The notes beneath the pieces are model-generated. The model had not been told where the DNA came from. It did not search any database and saw only the letters and a list, made by a program, of their open reading frames with translations. A program made the translations under genes and the position numbers. 64,000 bases of DNA from Isoetes taiwanensis (lineage: Eukaryota > Streptophyta > Lycopodiopsida > Isoetales > Isoetaceae). Below are positions 33,061 to 43,679 of the stretch, in pieces (position 1 is the first letter of the stretch; each line of letters begins with the position of its first letter). The stretch lies in assembly GCA_021234155.1 (NCBI GenBank), contig JAJEKV010000002.1:29881115-29945114 (forward strand), written 5' to 3'.

Positions 33061-33573
33061 ATAACCTTGAGATTTTCATGTGTCCGCACGCAGCAAACTT
33101 CTTGCCATCGATCAAACAACATTGCACGTAAGCCGAACCTAAGCAAAGAAAAACTTACCGGGGACATGTATCTCATGTTACACCGGCCTTCAACCAACTC
33201 TAGAAATGATATTACTTACCTCCCGGTCCGCATAATCCAATAAGCTCAAAAGTTTCGAGGTCATAAAATTTGGACAGTTTGTCAACGTAACCCGAAAGGA
33301 TAAAAGGAAAATATTGCTTTCGCATTGGGTTTTCCAATTGCCCACATGTTTACTTTATGATCTTCTTCTCTAGTAACGAAAAGTACCACGAGGACTTTCT
33401 CGCCAATCTTGAGGCAGTTGACATCCAAGTATGTGCTACAAACTCCTCTCATGAGATCCAAGTCAAGGGGCTACATACATTTCCTTACGAACAAATAAAA
33501 AACGCGTCTCATCAAGCAAAAGATGTTACAAGATTTCATTCAAAGGATACCAGAGTTTGTAGGCCCGCTTCAT
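33060..33573 (-). pseudogene. Katanin p80 (WD40 subunit) pseudogene
   Basis: Reading leftward: a MKRAYKL start at 33573, a GTATCC donor-like site, then EFVAHT at about 33448, a VNCLKIG block and EEDHKVNMWAIGKPNA. This is the start of the first WD40 repeat of plant katanin p80. It jumps directly to a late repeat (SGYVDKLSKFYDLETFELIG, about 33236-33290), so the middle WD repeats are missing. A GAG|GTAAGT donor (33214-33219) and a CTTAG acceptor (about 33139) lead to a further exon with GLRAMLF and HENLKVISY blocks in two frames. Katanin p80 targets the microtubule-severing p60 subunit. Introns are retained, so this is not a processed copy. Several frameshifts show it is dead. Confidence 0.75.
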
Positions 33574-34187
33574 GCTGGGTCAGCCAAATGCAAATAACTA
33601 GAGAAATCGATTCCCACTCTTAAAAACTTTCCGAATCACCAGGACATGAATCGATTTCATGTTGTAGAAGCTTCCGCTTGGTGGAAATATATTCGAATCA
33701 GCCAAGGAAGCCCCATCTTGCAAGCTTTAAAACTCAAGCAAAGATCAAGGAACCAATGGCCAAGCCACAAAGCCGCAAAACCACTTTATCAAAGGGGGGA
33801 AATGTCCGAAATCAACATATTGAAGGCTGCGAGCTCGATCTGATGATTCGGCGCATAAAAAGAGCTTGGAGCCGAGTATAAGTCGGATCGAAGACGAAGA
33901 AAAGGAAGGATCTCGCCTGCTCATGGATTGGCAAGCATCCGCTTCAAGCACTCGTAGTAGCTCTCTCATTGAACCGGTTAGCTTACGCCAAATCCAATGC
34001 CGCTTGAATCCGACCCACATAACCACGCCCTTACAGCAAAAAACCCTAAAATGAGCTGCTCGAGCTTTGCATGTCGAGCAAAATAAAATATAATACGAAA
34101 AATAAAACTTAACTGAAAAATACTACATATATGGGTCTACACCATTGAAAAGAGGCATTAAAATTAATTCAAGCGTATGCAAATACA

Positions 34188-34290
34188 ATGGGCACTCTAG
34201 ATGTACTAATTAGTAGGCCTTGTGTAATACGCCCATCAAATCATATAAAAACCATTGGAAAAACCGTACAAAAATACAAAAAAAACCCCC
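34188..34290 (+). repeat. Dispersed repeat copy
   Basis: Same family as 31920-32005, with about 75 aligned bases. It ends in an A-rich stretch followed by CCCC. Confidence 0.65.
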
Positions 34291-34485
34291 TGTTATTATG
34301 CTACATATTCTATGACTCATGTCATATTGTTCAGTTCAAGGAAGAATGTTTCCAACCAGGATTTTTAGACATTAGATATATTGCATCTACCATGTTTTGT
34401 AGTAGTTAATTTCATGTGGAGGAGACTGCATTTTTGTCTCCAGGTCCAAATCAGGTGATGACTTTCACAGGGTTTTAATTTGTTT

Positions 34486-34780
34486 GCTGATTTCGATTGT
34501 CCTCTATGTAAGGCAGAATTTTCATGAATTGAACGACCTTTTGCGGATTTGTTTAATTGGGCAACTTGGAGATGTCCTTCATGCCGATCATGCAAGGTAG
34601 GGAAGGCAGAGATTACTCACAATTTTTTCTCACTTGATCCGATGAGATTGTAACTAGTTTTTTCCTCTCTTTTTTTAAGTGAGATGAGTTTGTAAGCAGG
34701 TTTTACCTTTGTTTTGAAGGTCTGCTTGCAAGACATGTGATGGAGCCTATCACATGTCTTTCCAACCGCCACCCCTTGAG
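34486..34780 (+). pseudogene. PHD-finger protein, two exon remnants
   Basis: The first piece (34486-34596) reads ADFDCPLCKAEFS, a stop, then FNWATWRCPSCRSCK, and ends at a splice-donor-like GTAGGG. The second (34721-34780) reads ACKTCDGAYHMSFQPPPLE and ends at GTGAG. The Cys pattern and the CDGAYH...PPL block are those of a PHD zinc finger in plant nuclear proteins that read histone marks. One zinc-binding Cys (in MSFQ, normally MSCQ) is replaced by Phe, and an in-frame TGA interrupts the first piece. No other exons were recognised. Confidence 0.6.
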
Positions 34781-34789
34781 GTGAGATTT

Positions 34790-37050
34790 CATCACGCGCT
34801 AAGACTTTAAGGAGATTCTAACTCAACTGCCAACAACTTTGTGATCTGCCTTAGCAAGTATTTATATTGATAGGGAAAAAAAATGCTACAAGCTTGCACA
34901 TGTTTTATGACCTTTATTAGAAAACCCTATCAAGGACAAGTTACTAACTGACGTATAAGACTGTATGTTTTGTAGGATTTGTGAAGCCATATCTGCAACT
35001 CTCTCTTAAAAGCATTCACAGTTCCAAATATGTCTAGGTGTCTCCGCAAATTTTTTTTTATTTGCTAGAGTTTAGTATCCATAACTAAGAACGCAATATT
35101 TTTTTCCTTGGGAAAGCCTCAAAGGATCTGCTGACTTGGTAAGGGACTTGAAAGGAAATTAAATATGCTTTCTTTATATGGCTATAGAGTATCTTAGCGA
35201 TCCGTTGTCTGGCTTTAGAGTTATGGAGCTTAGTTGTTGCTCCTTCCTCTTCTATTTTGCAGTCTTTTCCAAAGGGGCTGTCAGATGCTCTTTATTCGGA
35301 TGTCATTCTGAATGTTGTAAGTTTCTAGATTCTCCTATGTGATCTCCTGATGGGATGTACTAGTTGCAAATTCAAAGCACCCTTCTTATTAGTTTAGCTT
35401 CCTCGAATCTCTGTCCATTTAATGTTTTCTGGATTTTAGATATCTAAACCTGATGCTCGATTTTTTCATTTCAGGGTTTGATGCTAGGCTCTTGAGCAAT
35501 TCTCATCTTTCAAGGTTAAGCCAATATTCATGAAAGATATGAAATATTTTGGTGGGCAAGGTAACTGAGGAAGCAAATGCAATCTTTTCTTTTAGTAGTC
35601 GTTGTATGGCTGAAAATGGCATTTAAAATACATGAACTGAGCCTTGGGTTTGAACAGTGGTTTGAACTTTCCAACAAGAATATCCATGGAGGCAACAAAC
35701 CCTACGGCATATAAGGTCTTTCTTAAAATGATCATAGTTTTCAATGAGAAGAAACAAGGAATTCAATAATGAATTTGTCATATCTGCACATTTAGGAATT
35801 GAATGCACCATAACAAGTATAGTTGGTTCTATTATCACAATATTGTCACTTTTGCTCATCTAAAAAAATCAGTCATAGAACAGGGATAGCTTTGCATTTG
35901 CCTTCCCATGGAGGAAGAGCATCAATGTTAGGCAAATAGCAAACATGAGATTTGGTGCCAGGGTACCCGAGTCTCGAGGACAAAAACATTATTGGTGCAA
36001 AGTGGTTTCCCTGGCAGAATTCCATGCAGATGACAAGCACAATCTAAGACTGTAACAAGTTGAATAATGATTGTACATGACCGATAATAATAGAGACCTT
36101 AGGAGCACATTTGATTTGTATTTTTAATCATAGGTTGAGGAAAGGGAATAAATCCTTTTGGCGTATTATCCAAAGGCATTCGATGTTTGAAAGAAATTTA
36201 TGTCATGTTATGTTATGAGAACCATAGGTAACGTGCAGGTGCAGGCTATTGCATTAGATTATAGTAGATCTTGATAGTTGTATTTTGTTGCTGAGATTCA
36301 AAGTTGTGATGGAAATGATTATGTGATGCAATGCAGGAGGTGTAGGAAGGTGTTGTCTTCGAAGTAATGAAAGACAAGAATACTGTGCTCTGCTGGTCAC
36401 ATTCTCGCCATCATACCAGAAAACGGATTCCTTTGGTTCCCACTGAGTTGTTTGCATGTAGGCACCAGAAACAGATTTCAGGGAATGTATTCTTTAGAGC
36501 TTTTCCTTTGCTTCAATTTTATTTTTAGTTGGTAATGACTAGGTGGTTCTGACAGTAGATTTAAGGTATGAATCAGGTTTTGTATTTCATAACATGTTAA
36601 ATGCTGGTTCTCATGAATTTGATTACTCCTGTGAGACCATATTCTATTAACTGAAGGCGTATATTGCTATGTCCATTATCACAATTACGTATTTCTATTA
36701 TGTCGAAACCTTCTTTGTCTTTTTCCTTCTTGCTATCATTTTTTTAATCCCTCTGTGGAATAAGGTTAGAGTCAGCAACATTGGAGCTAGTTGATAAACC
36801 TATAGAATTCAATGATGCCAATGCATTCAAAGCACATGGATCTGTGACTAGCGGCAACTAACGGTGTTGCAGCCATGACGCTATTTGCACCAGAGTTGAG
36901 TCCGTGAAGCTAAGATTACACAAGGAGATGCTAAATTTATCAATGCAGTTATCCAAAAGGAGATGTGCTAACGTTCTTGGTATGAGTATGTGAAAGGAAC
37001 CCAGGAGAGAGAATGCCCAAAAATACTATCTAATACTTCTGTCTTATATT
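34790..37050. other. Unassigned region
   Basis: AT-rich, with short frames only. Near 36760-36970 there is a coding-like stretch in broken frames (ESATLELVDKPIEFNDANAF, later GDAKFINAVIQKEM) that I cannot assign. Confidence 0.35.
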
Positions 37051-37173
37051 ACGTAATTCAAAAATGGTACAAAAGAGGACATAAGTCCCAAAATGAAAAG
37101 TCATGTCTCAAAAGACGTACAAAAGTATAAATACAGTATATTATGTCTTTCTACCATGATCATAGTTTTTTAC

Positions 37174-37190
37174 ATTCTCTTCGACTTAAA
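37174..37190 (-). promoter_or_regulatory. Polypurine tract and start of the 3' LTR
   Basis: On the minus strand AAGTCGAAGAGAA runs directly into TGTAAAAAAC. A TATTTATAC box lies about 40 bases into the LTR. The LTR extends left of 37174 for an unknown distance. Confidence 0.65.
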
Positions 37191-37205
37191 GAAGACAATG
37201 TCCTC

Positions 37206-37551
37206 ATTGTCGAAGTCCCAAGTATTCTTTCAGAATCTCAGGATAATCAGCGACAAAGGAAGATGATTCCCATGTTGCATCTTCGATAGGCAAACTCTTC
37301 TATTGGACCAAGTATTCCAATACCGTTGTTCGACGGGTCAGAACTCTCTCTTTTGTATCCAAGATCTTAAGAGGTTCCACTAGAACCTTATTGCCTTCAA
37401 CAAACTGAGGTGGCGGTGCATCCTCAGGTTCCAACTGAGTTGTTTCACTTTCAATGAAAGGTTTCAAGAGTGAAACGTGAAATACTGGATGGATTTTCTT
37501 CCACGTGACGGGAAGCTTAAGTTCATAACTTACATCATTGAACTTGCACAA
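37206..37551 (-). pseudogene. Integrase tail and chromodomain
   Basis: The frame reads LKLPVTWKKIHPVFHVSLLK and then a chromodomain (VLEYLVQ, stop, KSLPIEDATWESSSF, YPEIL). The stop TAG (37300-37302) replaces the conserved Trp of the chromodomain cage region, so TGG to TAG is likely. Confidence 0.85.
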
Positions 37552-37555
37552 TATT

Positions 37556-38516
37556 TCATAAGGTCCAAAGTCGTAACTTTGGATACTTCTTGTTCACAGA
37601 AGCATAACGGTGTGGTGCAATGTACACCAACACCTTCTCTCCCACCGAAAATTCTAAATGTCTTCGATGACGATCAGCAAACTTCTTTTGTTGGAGTTGT
37701 GCATGACTTAACTTATCTCTTATGGCAGTAATAATACCACCCATCTCCTCGACAACTTGATTAGCCATTTCTACTCGAGAATTCGCCAACCAATTAGCAG
37801 GTGTCCGAGGAGTAAAGCCATCATATGCTGCATGGAAAGGAGTAACACCTGTAGAAGCATGCAATGGGCTATTATAAGCAAACTCTATTAGTGGAAGATA
37901 ATCTTCCCATAATGTAGGTTTATTTGTAGTATAGCTTCGTAACATAGCTTCGAGAGTTCGATTAGTCCTTTCTGTTTGACCATCCATTTCAGGATGATAA
38001 GATGAACTAAACTTAAGTTCTGTTCCAAGAGACTCAAATAAACTTGTCCAAAAATGACCAGTAAATTTAGAATCTCGATCAGACACAATCGACTTAGGGA
38101 GACCATGTAGCTTAAAAACATCTTTAATAAATAGTTGAGCTACCTGGCTGCCTGTAATGGCTTTCTTACATGGCAAAAAATGTGCCAACTTAGTCAATCG
38201 GTCAACAATGACCAAGATTGCATCATTCTTTCGTAAGGTTCTTGGGAGTCCTGTGATGAAATCCATAGATATTGATTTCCATCTCCTTTGGGATATCTAA
38301 TGGATGTAAGAGCCCAGCAGGATGGTGAGTATCAAGCTTCATGCGTTGACACACCAAACATCCTTGGACAAAACGTTCAATATCAGTTTTCATGCGTGGC
38401 CAATAATACACAGAAGCCACGTGTTCATAAGTCTTAGAGAAACCGGGATGTGCAACATATGGTTTCTCATGGGCTTCCCTAATTATAAGAGAACGAGATG
38501 GTTTACAATTACACAT
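37556..38516 (-). pseudogene. Ty3/gypsy integrase
   Basis: Two frames (38516-38223 and 38266-37556) hold the zinc-binding module (His in HPGFSKTYEH, then CLVCQRMK) and the DDE core: Asp in MDFITGLPRT, Asp in VSDRDSKF and Glu in the GQTERTNRTLE region. One frameshift lies near 38240 and another near 37560, before the linker. The catalytic residues are kept. Confidence 0.9.
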
Positions 38517-38881
38517 AAACGATTCTTAAAATAAAGAAGATTTCCTTGAAGAGAATAATCTTTATAGAGAGAAATCTCGGCTTGACTCCGTTCTTTCCTA
38601 GTCAAGCTAGAGAAAACCTGCTTAAATTCATGATCATGCTTATAAAGTGATGGAAACTGGCTAGCAAAGTCAGTGGTTACCACTGAAATTGCATTAACAT
38701 GTGCTCTTCGACTTAGAGCATCTGCCACTACATTCTTACTTCCAGGAATGTAAATGATCTCAAAGGGTTGGAAGTTGGCTATGAATGCGAGCCATCTTGC
38801 TTGTCGTTTATTCATAACAGGTTGTGTAGAATAATAGCGTAAAGCTTGACGGTCAGTTTTAACACAGAAATGAGCATTCAT
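38483..38881 (-). pseudogene. RNase H C-terminal part and connection
   Basis: VKTDRQALRYYSTQ, RQARWLAFIANF and the SKNVVADALSRR block are the usual end of the gypsy RNase H. The stop TAG at about 38900 separates it from the RT frame, inside a YAL-stop-KWKHYL motif, where a CAG codon is plausible. Confidence 0.88.
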
Positions 38882-38899
38882 TAAGTAATGCTTCCATTT

Positions 38900-40624
38900 C
38901 TAGAGAGCATAAATCATAGCTAGAAATTCTTTATCATAAACAAAATAATTAGCTTCTGCACTAGAAAACTTGTGACTTTCATAAGCAATAACTTTTTCCT
39001 CTTGCATTAATATAGCTCCGATCCCATAATCATTTGCATCCGTCATAACATCATAAGGCTTGTGAGGATCTGCGATGGTCAAAATAGGAGCCATTGTTAA
39101 TGCATTCTTAAGGTTCGTAAAGCTTCGTTCAACTTGTTGAGTCCATCGAAATGGAACATTCTTACGCAACAAATTAGTTAAAGGTGTTGCTTCTAGAGGG
39201 AAATTCTTAACAAACTTACGATAAAAACTTGCAAGACCAAGAAAGGATCTTACATCATGTTGGTTCTTTGGTACATGCCATGTGCGTATTGCCATAAACT
39301 TTTGTGGATCAACTGAAATTTCCTGGGCAGAGATAAAATGTCCCAAGTATTCAATATGATCTCTAAAGAAGAAACTTTTCTTAGGATTAATAAAATAGTC
39401 ATATTTTTGCAATAGGGTCAAAACAACTTTTACCAACTCCTCATATTCTTCTAGGCTCTTAGAATACACAAGAATGTCATCAAGATACACAATAACACCC
39501 TTCTGAAGATGGTCACGAAATAGATCATTCATAGCTGCCATAAATGTGGCAGGAGCATTAGTTAAACCAAAAGGCATAACCATATATTCATAGTGATCAA
39601 AGTGTGCTCTAAAGGCCGTCTTATGTTCATGACCTTCTTTAATCCTTATCTGATGATATCCGCTTTTCAAATCAATTTTAGAAAAATATTTGCTACCTTG
39701 AAGACGATCTAAAAGATCATCAATACGTGGCAGCGGGTATCGATTCTTGATGGTTATCTTGTTGAGCGCACGATAATCCACACAAAGCCGCATGCTCTTG
39801 TCGTTTTTCTTTATCAATAACACAGGTGCACCGTAAGGACTACGACTTGGGCGGATATAACCTCGCTCAAGAAGATCGGCAAGCTGACACTCGATCTCCA
39901 AAGATTCTTGATGCGAGACTCGATATGGAGCTCGAGATCGAGGAGCAGACCCCGGAGCAATGTCAATCGCATGGTCCACACTCCTTCGTGGAGGTAGCTC
40001 TGGACTGGAGTCCTGCATCAGAAAGGTCTTAAATTCATGAAGAGGAAATGTAGGTGGAAAGACGAAAAAGTCAACACCCTTCTTAGTTTCCTCATTTTCA
40101 TATGCTTTATCATGTACAAGTAAGGTAAACAATTGAGCTTGTTGTTTATGTACCAACTTCTTAATTTGAATGGCCGAGAGTAATAGAGTCGATGGTAAAT
40201 CATGCTCTCCTTGCAATTCATATCTTTTTCCGTCCACCTGAAGTTTCATAATGTGTCGTCGAAAGCTGATGAACGGATTATACTTCCACAACCACTCTTG
40301 ACCGACGATCATATCAATATGGGTCAATTCCATGACAGCAAAAGAATCTCGTGCATGAAAAGTCTGAATTCGGTAGGTGATGTCCCCCACCTTATCAGAG
40401 GAGATTTGAGAACTCCCATCTGCGACTTGGACATCAAGTGGCTGGTCGTGGGGACTGGTTGGGAGTCTTAACTTAGAGGCCATGATGCGTGAAATAAAAT
40501 TATGAGAACACCTTGAGTCTACTAGAATAATAAACTCCTGACCCCTTAAGGACCCCTTGATCTTAAAAGTGTCATTTGGTAAAAATAGGCTGTCTTTCAC
40601 TTGGGCGACCCCCACAAATACCAC
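38900..40624 (-). pseudogene. Protease, reverse transcriptase and RNase H start
   Basis: A 574-codon frame is open. Residues ~20-120 are the aspartic protease, but its D-S-G active site reads D-S-R (VDSRCSHNF, codon AGG), so the protease is inactivated. Residues ~230-420 are RT with LIKKNDKSMRLCVDYRALNK, the KIDLKSGYHQIRI block, MPFGLTNAPATF and the catalytic VYLDDILVYS. RNase H begins with MTDANDYGIGAIL. Except for the protease residue the frame is intact. Confidence 0.93.
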
Positions 40625-40639
40625 ATTGTTAGATCCTGT

Positions 40640-41818
40640 AGGTTTCTTATGGGGACATTGGTAAAATATATGCCCACCTTTTCCACATATATAACATAAG
40701 CCTTTTTGTCTGTACTCTGTCTTTTGTCGATCATTAAGTTTCTTGAAGACAGGTTTATTATCATTATTCTTAAAAGAACTTTGGTGAGGATCTTTATTAT
40801 TAGAGGAAATTCAAATTGAAGCATTTCGATCAATACCTTTTTTATCAAGATCAGATATGAAGTTTGCTACTGCCTCAACGAGTTCAATCGCATCTTGAAG
40901 ATCTTCAGGAGATGATTTCTCAACTTCCCTTCTTACATACTTCTTTAGTCCCCAAAGAAATTGATGCAGCTTCGTTTTCTCCATTAAGATCCTCAATCTC
41001 CAAAACACAGGATGTAAAATCTTGCACATAGGAAGCAATGCTTCCTGTTTGGCGTAATTCATGTAACTTATCCCTCAATTTGAGCTCGGCATTAGAAGGT
41101 ATGAAATAGTTCCGTAATTTCTTAATAAACTTGGGCCATGTTTCAATCTTATGTGCCTGCCCTAGTTGGACAGCCTTGGTATGGCGTCGCCACCATGACA
41201 AGGCATCCTTTTCTAAGGAGTCTGAGGCACAAAGGACCTTCTCTGAGTTTGGGGTTTCAGCAGATTGAAAATATTTTTCCATTTTAAAAATCCAATCTGA
41301 GAGGATCGTTTTATTTCTAGCCCCATTATATGGTTTAGGCAAAGGAGGAACATAAGATTTCTTATCTCTTTTTAAAAGGTGGTATAATTGTTTAACCTCT
41401 GGAGAGAAGTCGTTGGGTTCCTTTTTGCCTTTTTGTCTATCTTCCTTCTCTTCGTCTTCATCGGAATCCTCATCAGACATGCGCCTACGACTCCCTTCAC
41501 TTCATAACTCAGCGAGTTGGGCAGCCATAGTATGAAGTTGCGCACGCAGGTCATGCATCTCCTCTTGGAGAGGGTCCCCGATGTCGAAGTCCTCTCCTCC
41601 AAATCCACGTCCAAGCGATCCCCATGTTTAGAGTCCTCGTGTTTCTCGTAGTTACCGTCTTCAAGTTTAACATCCTGACGCATTTCCGTATCAAGAGGAA
41701 CTGAAGTGCTTGCCTCTGGCTTAGGATCGTTATCTTTGGGTGGGTCTCTAGGGGGGGTTGCCCCCACCCCTGGAGTGGTACTAGATTCTTTTAAAGGATA
41801 CGGGGAGCGCGTTGGCAC
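40640..41818 (-). pseudogene. Gag polyprotein with CCHC zinc knuckle
   Basis: Three frames (41818-41372, 41480-40920 and 41062-40811) encode gag. The capsid part shows the retrotransposon-gag pattern (ILSDWIFKMEKYF, ALSWWRRH, SIASYVQDF). Near 40645-40690 a zinc knuckle CYICGKGGHIFYQC (CX2CX4HX4C) is readable in another frame. The N-terminus is acidic and polar. Frameshifts lie near 41400, 41000 and 40800. Confidence 0.88.
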
Positions 41819-41945
41819 CCCGTGGCTTGTCTTCCTTAGGCATCTTAAATAACCTTCAAAGTTATTTTAGCTTAGTATAAGCTTCTTAATCTTATAATCT
41901 TAAAAAGAATTTTGAAAGTTTTCGTAAATTCAAAATAACTTTTTT

Positions 41946-41976
41946 GAAGGTCAAGAGAATCGAACCCTCGACCTTC
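41946..41976 (-). other. tRNA acceptor/T-arm-like minihelix
   Basis: On the minus strand GAAGGTC, GAGGG, TTCGATT, CTCTT and GACCTTC follow each other. This is a 7-bp acceptor-like stem, a 5-bp T-like stem with G-T wobbles, and a T-loop matching the tRNA consensus, followed by A. It lies about 130 bases upstream of gag of the second chromovirus. D and anticodon arms are absent. Confidence 0.55.
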
Positions 41977-42243
41977 CCTATTCAATTCCGCTATACGTAA
42001 TTTATCATCATTGATTGCATCATTATATCTAGTGGAAAATGCCACATGTTATGGTTTGTTGTGTTATGTTGTTTGTCCATTAGCATAAAATCTAAAAATC
42101 TTATTTGGAATAAAGTCAATTTTGTGTGTGGAATATTAGACTTCCAAAAATAAGTTGACTTCGACGAATAAAATAACAATTGCATGAGGAATGTACCTTC
42201 CTCCAAAGAGGAATCTCATGCTTGGGATGTGAAGCTTCATGGC

Positions 42244-42253
42244 TATATAAAAA
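42244..42253 (+). promoter_or_regulatory. TATA box of the proline-rich gene
   Basis: TATATAAAAA lies 43 bases upstream of the ATG at 42287, the distance expected for a plant core promoter with a short leader. Confidence 0.65.
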
Positions 42254-42286
42254 CACTCTCGTTCTACTATTAAAAAAAAAAAAAAC

Positions 42287-42999
42287 ATGTTTACCATTAG
42301 GAATTTAGTTCTTGTGTTTGCATTCTTGGCTCTTGGACCATTGTCACAAGCTCATCATGTTGCTAATGAAACAACTAATGACATGCCACAATGTCCCACA
42401 AATGTAGGTGGCATAACATGGTATGTTGTTGTTGCTGCTACTGCTATTGCTATTATTGTTTTTGTTGCTCATCTTCAATTTCATATTTGGTTGTTTTTTG
42501 CAGGACTATTAGCATAAAAATATCAGGACGTCCACAATATCCAGTGGGATGCGAATCCAAATGTACACAACCTGGTTCAAAGCCACAACCACCAGAAGAA
42601 TGCAAACCTCCATGCCCACGACCCACTCCCCCTTGCGAGTCTGTATGCCCACAACCATGTGCAATTCCACAGCCATACTGTTATATAATCCCATGCATAC
42701 CATCTTGTCCTCCCGTGCCTCCATATGCACCATCACCACATCCCCATTCCCTACCTCCAAGTATGCCACCATCACATGCTCCCCAACCAACTCCAGGACC
42801 AAGAAGTCATCCACCATGTGGTCCACCACCTCATTCCCAGCCTCCGAGTATGCCACCATCACATGCCCCTCAACCAACTCCCGGACCAAGAAGTCACCCA
42901 TCATATCGACCATCTGCACTAGCTTCAAGCTCTCATAAGAGTCATACCTCAAGTATAAAGCTAGTAAGATTACTAGACTTTATGCGTCATCTTCAATGA
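42287..42999 (+). CDS. Secreted Cys/Pro-rich cell-wall-type protein, one intron
   Basis: The gene has two exons, 42287-42420 and 42504-42999, joined across an 83-base intron with a G|GTATGT donor and a TTTTTTGCAG acceptor. Splicing keeps the frame and gives 209 residues; without it the first frame stops at 42517. Residues 1-22 (MFTIRNLVLVFAFLALGPLS, then QA) are a signal peptide. The mature part has Cys-Pro-rich motifs (ECKPPCPRPTPPCESVCPQP) and then Pro/Ser/His-rich sequence with two copies of a 20-residue unit, PPSMPPSHAPQPTPGPRSHP. It ends in a basic tail. This resembles structural or signalling wall proteins; the exact family is unknown. It is the only gene here without visible damage. 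Confidence 0.75.
42421..42503 (+). other. Intron of the proline-rich gene
   Basis: GTATGT donor, a T-rich tract (TTGTTTTTTGCAG) and AG acceptor. It is rich in the repeat TGTTGTTGCTGCTACTGC, so it is also open in both adjacent frames, which can mislead gene finders. Confidence 0.75.
42751..42900 (+). repeat. In-gene tandem duplication
   Basis: A segment of about 84 bases encoding PPSMPPSHAPQPTPGPRSHP and a few flanking residues is present twice (starting near 42758 and 42842). Confidence 0.75.
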
Positions 43000-43123
43000 T
43001 GCAATCATTATGAATAGCACATAGTATAATGTTATCAATATAAGAATGTTCTTTTATTTGTTTGTCATGTTTTTATGTTGCATCTCATTGTCATCATCGT
43101 GTGAGATGGGGATGCCCTTTGTT

Positions 43124-43133
43124 TTAATAAATT
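43124..43133 (+). terminator. Polyadenylation-signal-like site
   Basis: TTTAATAAAT lies about 125 bases after the stop codon of the proline-rich gene, in an AT-rich 3' region. Confidence 0.4.
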
Positions 43134-43679
43134 TTAAATTGTTTTTGTAAGTTTAGGAATTATAATCAAGCATAAAGCCTTAATATACTCGTTTGAAGGA
43201 GGAGAATTCTATTTATTGAATAATATTTATCACATACAAGAAATTTACTATGAGGACCAAATATAATACATTTCCCAGGCATGAAATCTTCTTGGTTCTT
43301 TCTTCAATTAAGAAACGGAATGTGATTTTATTTTCGCATTGATTTTATGGCTCAAACCATAGGCGCCATGTAGCGCAACTTTTCGCCGGCAACACAGTTT
43401 CTAGCATAACTTTTGATCCGGGACTCCGTTTCAGGTGAGGCTTATTGCGTTGGAAAGCTCTCTTCGGGATCTTTTAGATGGTTTATAAGATGCCCATGTT
43501 TAGTTACGTTTTATGTGTCAAAACAGTCATGCTCCGGCCAGCTTTGGTAGGGTTTGCAGTATTGGATATTGCCTCAGATCTTTTAGATTAAGGCTTCACA
43601 AATTGATTTGGTTTCCTCTAGTCCGCTTTGATTTAACTTTTGTATATACCCGCTTGGATTTCATTTAGAGAGCTTCACC

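Larger units (their letters stand above)
37174..41860 (-). mobile_element. Second Ty3/gypsy chromovirus, minus strand
   Basis: Reading leftward from 41818: gag with a CCHC knuckle, protease, RT, RNase H, integrase, linker and chromodomain, then a purine-rich tract and a TGTAAA LTR start at 37174. All domains of a chromovirus are present. I could not find a 5' LTR or PBS right of gag, where a tRNA-like hairpin lies instead, nor the far end of the 3' LTR. It is a different family from the element at the left edge. Confidence 0.93.

Noticed and set aside
41930-42010. Complete tRNA gene upstream of gag
   Set aside because: Only acceptor and T arms can be formed; there is no room or pairing for D and anticodon arms.
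42509-42952. Alternative frames over the proline-rich gene (plus and minus)
   Set aside because: Low-complexity CCA/ACC codon repeats keep other frames open; only the spliced frame has a signal peptide and good splice sites.
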